64,000 nt of DNA from Cohnella herbarum (GCF_012849095.1 NZ_CP051680.1:8284251-8348250), one strand, 5' to 3'; shown: positions 8,043 to 17,540, numbered from the stretch's first letter. Translations and numbers: made by a program. Notes: generated by a model from the sequence alone, not told the origin.

Positions 8043-8795
8043 TTATTTCTCCTCCGGGGTGTCCAACGTAGCGGTCGGATCCCATGGCCCTAGCTGATGC
8101 CCCTTCCATTCCGTACCGTCCTCGTAAACTTCTTTTTTCCAAATCGGAACTTTCTGTTTCAATCTTTCGATGGCATAACGGCTTGCTTCATAGGAGGCGG
8201 CGCGATGAGAGGAGGAAACGGCGATAACGACGCTGATTTCTCCGATTCCGACCGTACCTGTCCGATGGGTAATCGCGCATAAAGTACCGGGCCAACGGGC
8301 TGAAATTTCTTCCCCGATCTGAGCGAGGGCGGACACGGCCATAGGGACGTAAGCCTCGTATTCCAAGGTTACGGTTCTCTGGCCGGCGGTCCACTCCCTT
8401 GTCGTCCCGATGAACGCGATCGCTGCGCCGTGATCCGGGTGGTATACTTTGTTCAATACGCCGTTCACGTCTATCAGGCTATCGATGATGGCGTATCTTG
8501 AATGTTCCGACGACTGGTCTTCGGATTGCGAAGCTTTATCCGTTCCTCCGGAAACCGGAGGCAACAAAGCAAGCTCGTCCGAGCAGCTTACGAGGGTTTC
8601 ATCGTTGGCATAGCTATGATTGCACGCCAAGAAGCTGACGGATAGAATATCGGCGTGCTGCGGAAACTTGTCGGCCAACCGCTGTTTGATCTGTCCCGCC
8701 TTCAATCGGGATTCTTCCCATTCCAGCTGAACGGAGCGCGTTTCGATGCGCTCCGCGAGTCCCGCGAATAATGAAATCGTCCACGTGTTCGTCAT
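8043..8795 (-). CDS. Fused MoaD-MoaE molybdopterin synthase
   Basis: A 250-residue fusion. Residues 1-84 are a MoaD ubiquitin-like domain ending LLPPVSGG, with Gly83-Gly84 exactly where free MoaD would end. After a Ser/Asp/Lys-rich linker, residues from about 100 on are MoaE, with FIGTTREW, LEYEAYVPMA, HRTGTVGIGE, SSSHRAASYEA and VPIWKKE. Molybdopterin synthase inserts two sulfurs from the MoaD thiocarboxylate into precursor Z. A fused MoaD cannot expose its C-terminus unless the chain is cut after Gly-Gly, as described for MoaX of Mycobacterium tuberculosis. It is transcribed with the MoeB-like gene and divergently from moaA. Confidence 0.87.
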   Translation of the reverse strand: MTNTWTISLFAGLAERIETRSVQLEWEESRLKAGQIKQRLADKFPQHADILSVSFLACNHSYANDETLVSCSDELALLPPVSGGTDKASQSEDQSSEHSRYAIIDSLIDVNGVLNKVYHPDHGAAIAFIGTTREWTAGQRTVTLEYEAYVPMAVSALAQIGEEISARWPGTLCAITHRTGTVGIGEISVVIAVSSSHRAASYEASRYAIERLKQKVPIWKKEVYEDGTEWKGHQLGPWDPTATLDTPEEK

Positions 8796-8914
8796 CTCTT
8801 ATGTACAACTTCCTTCCGTTAAACCTGAAACCTTAGTACGTCAAGCATACCATATCGACCGTGAAAATGTTATGCTAGAAGGACGCTATTCAAGTAACGA
8901 AGGAGTGGGTGGAG

Positions 8915-9916
8915 ATGCCGGATTTAATGGATCGGTTCGGGAGGCACCATACATACCTGCGTATTTCCGTGACCGACCGTTGCAACTTGAGATGCCTTTA
9001 CTGCATGCCGGAAGAAGGCATGGTTTTCATGGAGCAAGACAAACTATTATCCTACCCGCAGATCATTGAAGTCGCATCGGCGGCTACGAAGCTGGGCATA
9101 AGGAAGTTCAGGATTACCGGAGGGGAACCGCTCGTAAGACCCGGCCTGGAACAATTGATCGCGGGACTGTCCGCGCTGCCCGGCGTAGATGATATTTCGC
9201 TGACGACGAACGGATTATTGTTGGCGCCGCAAGCCGCCAAGTTAAAGCAGGCAGGGTTGAAACGCGTGAATATCAGTCTGGATACGATGGATGCGACCCG
9301 ATTTAAATTTATCGCCCGCCGCGGCGATCTGAATAAAGTATGGGAAGGAATCGAGGCCGCGGTCCAGGCGGGGTTAACCCCGATCAAGCTGAATTGCGTG
9401 CTGCTTAAAGGAGTTAACGAGGATGAAATCGGACGGTTTCTGAAGTTATCCCTGGAGCATCCGATGCACGTCCGGTTTATCGAGTACATGCCGATCGGTC
9501 ATGACGATGCGGGGTGGAGAGAACACTATTTGCCATTAACCAGAGTCATCGAAGAGGCCGGGAAGCTCGGTTATTCCCTAGAGCAGGTGGAAGGCCCGAA
9601 AGGAAGCGGTCCCTCCGACAATTGGCGGATCGCCGGAGGCGTAGGCACGTTCGGGCTGATTCATCCGATCAGCGAGCATTTCTGCAAAAGCTGCAATCGG
9701 CTGAGGCTAACGGCCGACGGACATCTCAAACCTTGCTTGTATTGGGTAGACGAATTAAACGTCAAGCCCGCGCTTGGGTCGCCTGAAGCGATGGAGCGGT
9801 TGTTCCTCAAGTCGATGGACATTAAGCCGGAAAATCACGAAATGGCGGCATTGCTTGCGGGAGAAAAACAAAGCCACGTGCCGACGGAGCGGCGTATGTC
9901 GCAAATCGGCGGTTAG
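8915..9916 (+). CDS. moaA: GTP 3',8-cyclase MoaA
   Basis: A 333-residue radical-SAM enzyme for the first step of Moco synthesis, GTP to 3',8-cyclo-GTP. The N-terminal cluster is CNLRCLYC (CX3CX2C). The second [4Fe-4S] site, CKSCNRLRLTADGHLKPC, marks MoaA. The C-terminus ends in Gly-Gly, which MoaA needs for activity. ATG 8915 is preferred because AAGGAG (8900-8905) lies 9 bases upstream; an in-frame GTG at 8909 would be only 3 bases away. moaC, moeA and mogA/moaB are not in this window. Confidence 0.94.
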   Translation: MPDLMDRFGRHHTYLRISVTDRCNLRCLYCMPEEGMVFMEQDKLLSYPQIIEVASAATKLGIRKFRITGGEPLVRPGLEQLIAGLSALPGVDDISLTTNGLLLAPQAAKLKQAGLKRVNISLDTMDATRFKFIARRGDLNKVWEGIEAAVQAGLTPIKLNCVLLKGVNEDEIGRFLKLSLEHPMHVRFIEYMPIGHDDAGWREHYLPLTRVIEEAGKLGYSLEQVEGPKGSGPSDNWRIAGGVGTFGLIHPISEHFCKSCNRLRLTADGHLKPCLYWVDELNVKPALGSPEAMERLFLKSMDIKPENHEMAALLAGEKQSHVPTERRMSQIGG

Positions 9917-9928
9917 GAGAGAAGACAT

Positions 9929-10066
9929 TTGTCCGTGACCGTAATATTGCCTAACGAAGAGAAGTCCACGACGACGCCCGAAGCGAAGGCGGTGCTGGCG
10001 GGTTTAAGCTTTCCCGTCGGCGAGGTTTCGCGGGATCGATTAAGTAAAGGGTTGAAAACCCGATGA
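9929..10066 (+). CDS. Small 45-residue protein coupled to the metallophosphoesterase gene
   Basis: A short ORF in the moaA-phosphoesterase gap. It starts with TTG 8 bases after AGGAGA (9915-9920), and its TGA overlaps the downstream ATG (ATGA at 10063-10066), the usual arrangement for translational coupling. The product opens SVTVILPNEEKSTTTPEAK and ends GLKTR. It is hydrophilic with no cysteine motif or membrane segment. I do not recognise it. The RBS, spacing and coupling argue that it is translated. Confidence 0.6.
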   Translation: MSVTVILPNEEKSTTTPEAKAVLAGLSFPVGEVSRDRLSKGLKTR

Positions 10067-11493
10067 ACGAGGCGACGGTAACTCTCACGCTGCTGCACAC
10101 CAACGATCTCCACAGCCACTTCGAAGAAGCTTCCCGAATCGCCGGTTATTTCTCGAGAGTGAGACAGGAAGTTGACCCCGACAAACTTATCGCGGTCGAC
10201 AGCGGAGATTTTCTGGATCGCGCGCGAATGGAAACCGAAGGGACGAAAGGATTCGTAAACAGAGCGGTTGTCGAGTACATAGGTTACGATGCGGTTATGC
10301 TCGGAAATAACGAAGGATTAAGCTACACCCCGATGGAATTGGACGTTTTATTCCAAGGGATGTCCGTTCCGGTCGTGTGCGCGAACATGGTCTATCAAGA
10401 AACCGCGAGATGCCCTTCCTGGATGGTTCCCGAGATCAAGCTGACGAAGTCGGGGGTACGCATCGGGATGATCGGCCTGACGGCTCCGTATAACGATTAT
10501 TACGAGCTGCTCGGTTGGAAATCGGCGGATCCTCTTGAGACGCTGCAAGCGGAAATCGTTCGCCTGCGTCGCGAAGTGGACGTATTGATCCTGATTTCGC
10601 ATCTTGGGCTGCGCTCCGATGAGCGTATTGCTTCATCGGTCGACGGAATCGATCTCATTCTGGGCGGGCATACCCATCATCTGCTCGAAGTCCCTCTCTT
10701 CGTCGGCCAAACCGCGATCTGCGCGGCCGGAAAATTCGGCGGCCATGTCGGACACCTGGAATTGGAACTTGGGTCCGACAACAAGCTGATTAAGATTACC
10801 GGAGGCAGTTATTCTACCGTCGATTTTCCAAGGGACTTCGGACTGGACAATCTGGTTGGCGAATATCGCGAACAAGCCGGCCGGAGCATGAACCGCGAAA
10901 TCGCGAAGTTGGCTAAGCCATTGGAATGTCGCCATGATCGCGAATCCGCTTTGCCGACGTTGTTGGCAAGCGCAATACGTCAATTGGCCGACGCGGACAT
11001 GGGGCTCGTCAATGCGGGACAATTCCTTCGGGGACTTCCTGCCGGGCCGGTAACGGAAGAGACGATTCATGCGATCTGTCCGTCCCCGATTAACCCGTGC
11101 GTCGTGAAACTGAAAGGCAGCTGGATCGTTCGGTCTCTAGAGGAGAGCTTACTGCCGGAATTTCAGGATCTGGAGTTTCGTGGTTTCGGTTTCCGGGGCA
11201 AGGTGTTAGGGACGTTATGCTTGGACGGTCTGGACGTTACCGCCGATCTTGCTGAGGCGCCTTATCATCGGGTTAAGGAAATCAAAGTCAATGGGGTTTC
11301 TCTCGACGAGGATCGAATTTATACGGTAGGGACTTTGGATATGTTTACTTTCGGAGTCGGTTATCTTGGATTGAAGGAAGGGTACGACGTACGTTACTTC
11401 CTCCCCGAGTTCATCAGGGATATTGTCGCCCAGGCGCTTCACGATCAACGGTTACTTAAAGATTGCGAGACTCCGCGCTGGCGGTTTAGGTGA
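10063..11493 (+). CDS. Metallophosphoesterase / 5'-nucleotidase family protein (YunD-like)
   Basis: A 476-residue protein with an N-terminal calcineurin-like domain and a C-terminal 5'-nucleotidase domain. Metal motifs are HTNDLHSH, DSGDFLD and GGHTHHLLE. The usual GNHE motif reads GNNEG, with Asn in place of the catalytic His; I recall the same substitution in the YunD group. No signal peptide is present, so it is cytosolic, unlike secreted UshA-type nucleotidases. The start overlaps the preceding small ORF by four bases. The natural substrate is not evident. Confidence 0.83.
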   Translation: MNEATVTLTLLHTNDLHSHFEEASRIAGYFSRVRQEVDPDKLIAVDSGDFLDRARMETEGTKGFVNRAVVEYIGYDAVMLGNNEGLSYTPMELDVLFQGMSVPVVCANMVYQETARCPSWMVPEIKLTKSGVRIGMIGLTAPYNDYYELLGWKSADPLETLQAEIVRLRREVDVLILISHLGLRSDERIASSVDGIDLILGGHTHHLLEVPLFVGQTAICAAGKFGGHVGHLELELGSDNKLIKITGGSYSTVDFPRDFGLDNLVGEYREQAGRSMNREIAKLAKPLECRHDRESALPTLLASAIRQLADADMGLVNAGQFLRGLPAGPVTEETIHAICPSPINPCVVKLKGSWIVRSLEESLLPEFQDLEFRGFGFRGKVLGTLCLDGLDVTADLAEAPYHRVKEIKVNGVSLDEDRIYTVGTLDMFTFGVGYLGLKEGYDVRYFLPEFIRDIVAQALHDQRLLKDCETPRWRFR

Positions 11494-11539
11494 GAAAACG
11501 ATCAAGATTAGATTAGAAGATTGGGAGTGAAGTGGGAAT

Positions 11540-12388
11540 ATGTTGCATTGGTTTGATTCCGTCATTCTTGGAATCGTCGAGGGATTGACGGAGTTTCTTC
11601 CCGTCTCCTCGACGGGACATATGATACTGACGAATAAATTGCTAGGATACGAGGAAACGCCGGAACAACTCAAAACTTTCGAAGTCGTTATCCAATTCGC
11701 CGCGATTCTCGCCATCGCGCTCGTCTATCGTCGCAAAATTTTACAAGTGTTCGGTCTTGGCAAGAAGGAAGCGGTTCGCGGACTTTCCGTCGATTCCTTC
11801 CCGAAACGTCGTCTGAATCTCCTCCATGTCGCGTTAGGGATCGTTCCTCCGCTCGGCATCGCGTTCATTTTTCGCGATTTCATTAAGGAAATCGGGTTTC
11901 ATGCCGCACCGGTGTTATGGGCGCTCGTCGTGGGCGGGATATACATGTGGGTGACGGAAGCGTTGTACGATTCCGGGAAAATCAAACGGACCGCGGAAAC
12001 GATGGATGATATCTCGTATAAGCAAGCATTATTGATTGGAGTATTACAATGCGTTTCGGCCGTTTGGCCGGGGTTCTCGAGATCGGGCTCCACGATCGCC
12101 GCGGGGATGCTGGGCGGGGTCAGCTATCGGGCTTCGGCGGACTTCTCTTTCTTCATCGCGATTCCGATCATGACGGTAGCTACGGGTTATGAAGTGTTAA
12201 GCAATTGGGAGAACTTCCGTTCGGGCGAAATCGATCTCGGCTTTTTATTTACCGGCTTTATCGTTTCCTTCCTTGTCGCATGGATTGTCGTCGTAGCGTT
12301 CTTGAAGGCTCTGCAGAAGTTTAAGCTTAAGTATTTCGCATGGTACCGTTTTCTCATCGCGGCCTTATTCTACATCTTCATTATGTAA
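11540..12388 (+). CDS. uppP: Undecaprenyl-diphosphatase UppP (BacA)
   Basis: A 282-residue polytopic membrane protein. The first family motif is GIVEGLTEFLPVSSTGHMIL (residues 11-30), with the catalytic Glu pair and Ser/Thr/His. The second is PGFSRSGSTIAAG. The enzyme removes the beta phosphate of undecaprenyl diphosphate at the membrane, recycling the lipid carrier for peptidoglycan and teichoic acid synthesis, and gives bacitracin tolerance when abundant. It is preceded by GGGAGTGAAG. The length is normal for the family. Confidence 0.95.
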   Translation: MLHWFDSVILGIVEGLTEFLPVSSTGHMILTNKLLGYEETPEQLKTFEVVIQFAAILAIALVYRRKILQVFGLGKKEAVRGLSVDSFPKRRLNLLHVALGIVPPLGIAFIFRDFIKEIGFHAAPVLWALVVGGIYMWVTEALYDSGKIKRTAETMDDISYKQALLIGVLQCVSAVWPGFSRSGSTIAAGMLGGVSYRASADFSFFIAIPIMTVATGYEVLSNWENFRSGEIDLGFLFTGFIVSFLVAWIVVVAFLKALQKFKLKYFAWYRFLIAALFYIFIM

Positions 12389-12548
12389 ATAGGATGATTT
12401 TTGATGAAATTTGTCGATTAATGCGGAGAATAGTAACTTTGTATCGGAACAACTCTTAAATAAACCGTTATAAATTCCGATGTTATACCTATGGTTATTT
12501 TTTCCTTGTGGATAATTTTGTTAGGGGAAAAGGAGGAATAATGACGAA

Positions 12549-13664
12549 ATGCGCATGATGCCGATTTCCTTAAGTCGGCCGGGCATGAAACTGGCCAAAA
12601 AAATATACTCCGACGATGGCATCGTGCTATTGGCTGAAGGAGTCGAGCTGACCTCTTCGCTCATCCGCCGGTTGGGAGAATGCGGCATTAGTTTTCTCTA
12701 CGTTCAAGACGCGAGATTCGACGATTTGGTCGTTCCGGAGCTATTAAGCGAAGAAACGCAGCGCAACGGGATTCAAACCATTCGTCAAGCATTCCGTGAT
12801 TTCATTAACTATCCCCAACGCAATAGATCGGGCACGTATCCTTATGTCGGCCGGAAAATAAGGCAAGTGATGCAACAGATTATGGACGAGTTAAGCGGCA
12901 GCAAGGACGCTATGATCATGTTGATGAACTTGCACACCGTGGATCATTATCTCTATATGCATTCTTTGAACGTGTGCGTATATTCGACTTTGCTTGGCAT
13001 CGCCAAGGGGTACGATCAAGATCAGCTGCTCACTCTCGGCCTCGGAGCTATGCTGCACGACATCGGAAAAACCCAAATTTCCATGAAAGTGTTATTGAAG
13101 CCGGGGGCGTTATCCGCGGACGAGTTCACCGAAATGAAGAGGCATACGGAGCGCGGCTTCTACTTGCTTAAAGACGAGCCGAACATCCCTTTGCTGGCAG
13201 CGCATTGCGCCTATCAGCATCATGAGAGGTTAAACGGTTCCGGATACCCGAGAGGAATTAAGGGGGATGAAATCCACGAATATGCCAAATGGATCGGCAT
13301 CGTGGACTCCTACGACGCTATGACGAGCCATAGACTGTACAGGGATGCCATGCTTCCGCATCAAGCGGTAGAAGCTTTATATTCGGGCAGCGATATTCTC
13401 TACGATACGTCAATGCTGCAACTGTTCCGGGATAAAGTCGCCATCTATCCGATCGGTCTGACGGTCAAACTGAACACGGGACAAATCGCGATCGTCAGCG
13501 ATATCAACTCGACGTGCGCCCATCGCCCCGTTATTCGAATAATTACCGACGAAGACGGCGTGGAGTTGAACGCGCCTTTCGATATGGATTTGTCGAAAAA
13601 TCTAAACGTACTCATATCGAAGATCGAGTTGGGCATGGGTGAATCCGATTCGTTACCTGCATAA
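12549..13664 (+). CDS. HD-GYP domain protein
   Basis: A 371-residue HD-GYP protein with MLHDIGKTQIS, HTERGFYLL, QHHERLNGSGYPRG and IVDSYDAMTSHRLY. The N-terminal region of about 110 residues starts with ISLRPGMKLAKKIY-like sequence shared with the HD-GYP protein at 928-1980. It probably hydrolyses cyclic-di-GMP in the cytosol. RBS AGGAGG (12531-12536) lies 12 bases before the ATG, a slightly long spacing. An out-of-frame ATG at 12541 is nearer the RBS but opens no useful frame. It stands alone and ends at a hairpin terminator. Confidence 0.88.
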   Translation: MRMMPISLSRPGMKLAKKIYSDDGIVLLAEGVELTSSLIRRLGECGISFLYVQDARFDDLVVPELLSEETQRNGIQTIRQAFRDFINYPQRNRSGTYPYVGRKIRQVMQQIMDELSGSKDAMIMLMNLHTVDHYLYMHSLNVCVYSTLLGIAKGYDQDQLLTLGLGAMLHDIGKTQISMKVLLKPGALSADEFTEMKRHTERGFYLLKDEPNIPLLAAHCAYQHHERLNGSGYPRGIKGDEIHEYAKWIGIVDSYDAMTSHRLYRDAMLPHQAVEALYSGSDILYDTSMLQLFRDKVAIYPIGLTVKLNTGQIAIVSDINSTCAHRPVIRIITDEDGVELNAPFDMDLSKNLNVLISKIELGMGESDSLPA

Positions 13665-13674
13665 TCGCGATATA

Positions 13675-13726
13675 GGCTGCCCCGCTAGCAGAAGGAAAAC
13701 TGCAGCGGGAGCAGCTTGTTTTGTTC
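13675..13726 (+). terminator. Rho-independent terminator after the HD-GYP gene
   Basis: GCTGCCCCGCTAGCAG (13677-13692 region) pairs with CTGCAGCGGGAGCAGC (about 13700-13715), with two bulges, around an A-rich loop, followed by TTGTTTTGTTC. It lies 10 bases after the stop codon. Confidence 0.7.
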
Positions 13727-13805
13727 ACGAACGGTAAAAAGTTTGTTTTTATCGCCTCCGAACAGTACAATAAAAGGTATGAAACAAACGACAGGAGCAT
13801 GAAAT

Positions 13806-14960
13806 ATGCAAGCAATTTCCCAACCGGCAGCAGCGGCTCCGTTCGCGCCGCCAGCGGGCTGGAGAGCATTAACCCCCGCTTATGATCCGTGGGATCCGAT
13901 TCGTTCGTTGCAGCGGTTCGGGCGTCACGAGTTAACGAGCGTGGAATTTACCGTAACCCATCTGTGCAACATGAGATGCGAGCATTGCGCCGTCGGAGAC
14001 AGCCTCACGATGACGGAAGCGCCGCGAGTGCCAATGGATCTCGTATTCAGAAGATTAGATGAAGTGGAGCGCCTCGAGACGATCAGCATGACCGGGGGAG
14101 AGCCGACTTTCAGCATGGATACGGTACGGAACGTGTTGATTCCTTTGCTCAAGTATGCGAGAGCGCGCGGAATAAGGACGCAATTGAACTCGAACGTAAC
14201 GATGGATTACGAAAGATATGAGCTTATCGCTCCTTTTTTGGATGTCATGCACATATCTTTTAACTATACCGAAGCGGAAGATTTCCATCAGGTCGGCTTT
14301 GCCCGAACGGGACGGAACGTCCGGCTTGAAACGACTTCCAAGATGTACGATCGCATGATCGATAACGCGCGGAAGCTCTCGCAGGGCGGATTGCTCGTAT
14401 CCGCGGAATCTATGATCAATTACCGCACTTATAACAAAATAACGGATATTCATCGGATGATCGTCGAGATGGGATGTCAGCGCCATGAAGTCCATCCGAT
14501 GTATCCGAGCTCCTTCGCTTCCGGTCTTCCCGCCATCACCCGGGAGCAAATGTTCGAAGCCGTGGAGACGCTGCTCGATAACCGGAATCCGGACGTGTGG
14601 ATGCTGTTCGGAACGTTGCCTTTCTTCGCTTGCAGCGAGAACGACGAGGAACGGCGATTGGTCGGAAGATTACGGGAGGAATCGAACGTTACGGTCCGGA
14701 ACGATCCGGACGGACGGAATCGAGTAAACGTAAATCTGTTCAGCGGCGACGTCTACGTAACGGATTTCGCGGCGGTACCGGCTTTCGGCAACATCCGTAA
14801 CGAGAAGCTTGACGAGGTGTTCGCCAACTGGCGCGAGCATCCGATGCAGCAAGCGGTAAATTGTCATTGTCCGGTCGCGAATTGCTGTGGTCCTAATCTA
14901 CTTGTATCGGATATGTACTATCGCGATGCCGATTTTACTAAGAGGCAAGCAATCCCCTAA
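13806..14960 (+). CDS. yfkAB: Radical SAM protein YfkAB
   Basis: A 384-residue radical-SAM protein. The cluster motif is CNMRCEHC (CX3CX2C), followed by SMTGGEPTF. The C-terminal Cys-rich tail reads NCHCPVANCCGPNLL, matching the CxCxxxxC signature that names the YfkAB group of Bacillales. The tail probably binds a second Fe-S cluster. The reaction is unknown in the family as far as I can state. The ATG follows GACAGGAGCATGAAAT. It is a single gene with its own upstream terminator. Confidence 0.85.
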   Translation: MQAISQPAAAAPFAPPAGWRALTPAYDPWDPIRSLQRFGRHELTSVEFTVTHLCNMRCEHCAVGDSLTMTEAPRVPMDLVFRRLDEVERLETISMTGGEPTFSMDTVRNVLIPLLKYARARGIRTQLNSNVTMDYERYELIAPFLDVMHISFNYTEAEDFHQVGFARTGRNVRLETTSKMYDRMIDNARKLSQGGLLVSAESMINYRTYNKITDIHRMIVEMGCQRHEVHPMYPSSFASGLPAITREQMFEAVETLLDNRNPDVWMLFGTLPFFACSENDEERRLVGRLREESNVTVRNDPDGRNRVNVNLFSGDVYVTDFAAVPAFGNIRNEKLDEVFANWREHPMQQAVNCHCPVANCCGPNLLVSDMYYRDADFTKRQAIP

Positions 14961-15019
14961 GACATCGACGTAAAGTCAGAATGTCATAATCGGGGCAGAC
15001 GAGGAGGAGCACGATTTAC

Positions 15020-16378
15020 TTGGAACTACAATGGGGTTTAATATTCTGGAACGTTGTTCTGGTATTGTTCTTAGTGTTTCTTAACGGATTTTTCGTAGCT
15101 TCCGAATTCGCATTGGTTAAAGTACGTCAGACGCGGCTTACCCAGTTAAGCAACGAAGGGAACGTGCGCGCCAAATACGCGCTTAAGGTCAATAAGAGGC
15201 TTGACGCCTATTTGTCGGCGACCCAACTCGGCATTACGTTGGCTTCGCTAGGTCTCGGCTGGGTGGGAGAGCCTGCGATCGCCGATTTGATCATCGCTCC
15301 CCTTCTGCACGAGTTCGGAGTGACCGACGAAACGATTATTCATACCGTCGCGTTCACGGTCGCCTTCTGCGTTATCACCTTCTTGCATATCGTGCTCGGG
15401 GAATTGGCACCGAAATCGCTCGCCATTCAGCGTTCAGTTGGCGTATCGCTATGGCTCTCTTTCCCGCTTCTTATGTTCTACCGGCTGTTCCTCCCCGTCA
15501 TCTGGTTTCTGAACGGGACGGCCAATCGCTTGCTTAAGCTGGTCGGCGTGGAACCCGCGAGCGAGCACGAAGCGGCGCATACGGAAGAAGAAATCCGTAT
15601 TCTAATGGATCAAAGCGCGAAGAGCGGCATCATCGATAAGGACGAAATGACGTTATTCGATAACGTCTTCGAATTCGCGGATCGCGTCGCCCGCGAGATT
15701 ATGTTGCCGAGAACGGACATGGATTGCTTATTCACGAACATATCGTATGCGGACAACTTAAAACAAGTTTACCTGACGAAGCATACGCGCTATCCGGTCG
15801 GACTCGAAGATAAGGATCAAATTCTCGGTTTCGTACATATTACGGATTTGTTGACCGCGGACCCGGACGAGGAACACGATCTGAAGGACTTCCTCAGACC
15901 GATTCTGAGCGTGCCCGAGTCGATGGAAGTCAGCAAAATCTTGAAGCTCATGCAACGCAAAAAGTCCCAAGTCGCGATCGTCATCGACGAATACGGCGGT
16001 ACGGCCGGCATGCTCACTGCCGAAACGATACTGGAGGAGCTTGTCGGCGAACTGCACGACGAATTCGACGACGAACTTCCGATGGTCGTCGTGAAAGGGG
16101 AATTAACGTCCGTTGACGGGCGTATTCTTATTGAAGACGTGAATCATCTGTTCGGTCTCGATATCGAAGACGAAGAAGTGGATTCGATCGGCGGCTGGTT
16201 GTTTAACCATCTTGAAGGCAATATCTCCAAAGGCCAGAAAGTGATCCACGATAGTTACGTGTTCGAGATCGCGCAAACCGAACGCTTGCGAGTCCAGCGG
16301 GTGCATATCTATAAAAATAAAATCGCGCTCGTTGATCCGGCAACGAACGATTCGCAAACGACTGATCGGTTGAAATAA
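15020..16378 (+). CDS. CNNM/CorC-type transporter (DUF21-CBS-CorC/HlyC)
   Basis: A 452-residue membrane protein. DUF21/CNNM transmembrane segments fill residues 1-195 (FFVASEFALVKVRQTRL; LGELAPKSLA), a CBS pair lies at about 205-330 (IMLPRTDM; VIDEYGGTAGMLT) and a CorC/HlyC domain at 345-435. The family mediates divalent cation (Mg2+) efflux or sensing; older annotation as hemolysin is misleading. Start codon is TTG at 15020, with GAGGAGGAGC upstream. The following YtvI-like gene begins 32 bases later, possibly in the same transcript. Confidence 0.88.
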   Translation: MELQWGLIFWNVVLVLFLVFLNGFFVASEFALVKVRQTRLTQLSNEGNVRAKYALKVNKRLDAYLSATQLGITLASLGLGWVGEPAIADLIIAPLLHEFGVTDETIIHTVAFTVAFCVITFLHIVLGELAPKSLAIQRSVGVSLWLSFPLLMFYRLFLPVIWFLNGTANRLLKLVGVEPASEHEAAHTEEEIRILMDQSAKSGIIDKDEMTLFDNVFEFADRVAREIMLPRTDMDCLFTNISYADNLKQVYLTKHTRYPVGLEDKDQILGFVHITDLLTADPDEEHDLKDFLRPILSVPESMEVSKILKLMQRKKSQVAIVIDEYGGTAGMLTAETILEELVGELHDEFDDELPMVVVKGELTSVDGRILIEDVNHLFGLDIEDEEVDSIGGWLFNHLEGNISKGQKVIHDSYVFEIAQTERLRVQRVHIYKNKIALVDPATNDSQTTDRLK

Positions 16379-16410
16379 CGGGGGAGTTTGGAGCCAAGAG
16401 GGGATACGCC

Positions 16411-17445
16411 ATGCCGATTCGCACTCTGCTTTTGATGGTCGTTTCGCTAGCCTTTTTGTATTTATTGTTTACGGTAGGTGCGCCTTTCCTGTTAGCTCTC
16501 GTCGCTGCCATCTTCCTGGAGCCGTTAACTTCGTTGCTCATGAGCAAATCCCGAATGAACCGAATGGCGGCTTCAACGGTATCCAGCACTTTGTTTACGG
16601 TCATTTTGTTAGGATTGCTGGGCTTGATCGGGATGAAGCTAGTCAGCGAGCTCAGGGCTTTCTTCGATAAGCTGCCCATGATGCTTGAGAGCGCGAATGA
16701 TTACATACGCGATTTAATAGAGCAAGCTCAGAGATTATCGAACAAAGGGGGAGCGCCGGTACCCGATCAATTGGAGCAATGGGTATCGAACGCGACCGGG
16801 GCTTTAACGCAATTATCAACGAAAATTTCCGGCGTTTTGTTCGGATTTGCTTCGGGCATTCCGGACTTCTTTATTTTCTTTATCGTATTTCTGGTTGCCG
16901 TATATTTATTTACGTTCAGCTTGCCGGTGATGAAGAGCTCGTTCCTGTCTCTATTCGAGGACAAATCAAGGTTGCAAGTCGAAGAAGTTCTTCAAAGTTT
17001 GCGCAGGTCGGTGTTCGGTTTTCTCCGTGCGCAATTGCTGCTTAGCATTATTACATACATCTTATCGTTCGCCGGATTGCTTATTATCGGGACGGGATAT
17101 CCGCTTGCGATTGCGTTGTTGATCGTTGTCGTCGATATTCTGCCCGTGCTCGGAGTCGGATCCGCTCTTGTTCCTTGGGCCGTATACCAGTTGGCGACCG
17201 GAGACGTTTATACGGGTGTCGGCTTAATCTTACTCTTCTTGATCATTACGGTCGTTCGACGGATCGTAGAGCCTAAGATTCTCGGAGATGCGGTCGGCAT
17301 AGGCGCTTTATCCGCATTGATAAGCTTATATGTCGGTTACGAACTCGTCGGCGTCATCGGAGTGTTCTTGGGTCCGATCGTCGTGATCGTGTTCATGGCG
17401 ATGAAGAAGGCCGGATTGTTCGATTTCAAAATCAAGTTCCAGTAA
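16411..17445 (+). CDS. AI-2E family transporter, YtvI-like sporulation membrane protein
   Basis: A 344-residue polytopic protein of the AI-2E/PerM family. It has two N-terminal membrane helices, a soluble helical region (about 75-145), then five or six further helices with the conserved VVDILPVLGVGSALVPWA stretch and EPKILGD. YtvI members are expressed in sporulation in Bacillus; the family assignment here rests on overall sequence feel and length. The transported substrate is unknown. A terminator follows closely. Confidence 0.78.
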   Translation: MPIRTLLLMVVSLAFLYLLFTVGAPFLLALVAAIFLEPLTSLLMSKSRMNRMAASTVSSTLFTVILLGLLGLIGMKLVSELRAFFDKLPMMLESANDYIRDLIEQAQRLSNKGGAPVPDQLEQWVSNATGALTQLSTKISGVLFGFASGIPDFFIFFIVFLVAVYLFTFSLPVMKSSFLSLFEDKSRLQVEEVLQSLRRSVFGFLRAQLLLSIITYILSFAGLLIIGTGYPLAIALLIVVVDILPVLGVGSALVPWAVYQLATGDVYTGVGLILLFLIITVVRRIVEPKILGDAVGIGALSALISLYVGYELVGVIGVFLGPIVVIVFMAMKKAGLFDFKIKFQ

Positions 17446-17468
17446 ATCGACGAAGGTATGAAGTGTCG

Positions 17469-17508
17469 GAAGGAGAGTCTCTCGCGGGAGGCTCTCTTTC
17501 TGTCTGAA
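17469..17508 (+). terminator. Rho-independent terminator after the YtvI-like gene
   Basis: GGAGAGTCTC pairs with GAGGCTCTC (one G-U pair) across a TCGCGG loop, followed by TTTCTGTCT. It starts about 25 bases after the stop codon. Confidence 0.75.
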
Positions 17509-17540
17509 GGAAGCGGTTTACATATTGTTTTATCATTGAT

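Noticed and set aside
8796..8914. Molybdenum-cofactor riboswitch between the divergent Moco genes
   Set aside because: The gap is only about 119 bases and I could not see the conserved hairpin set of that riboswitch.
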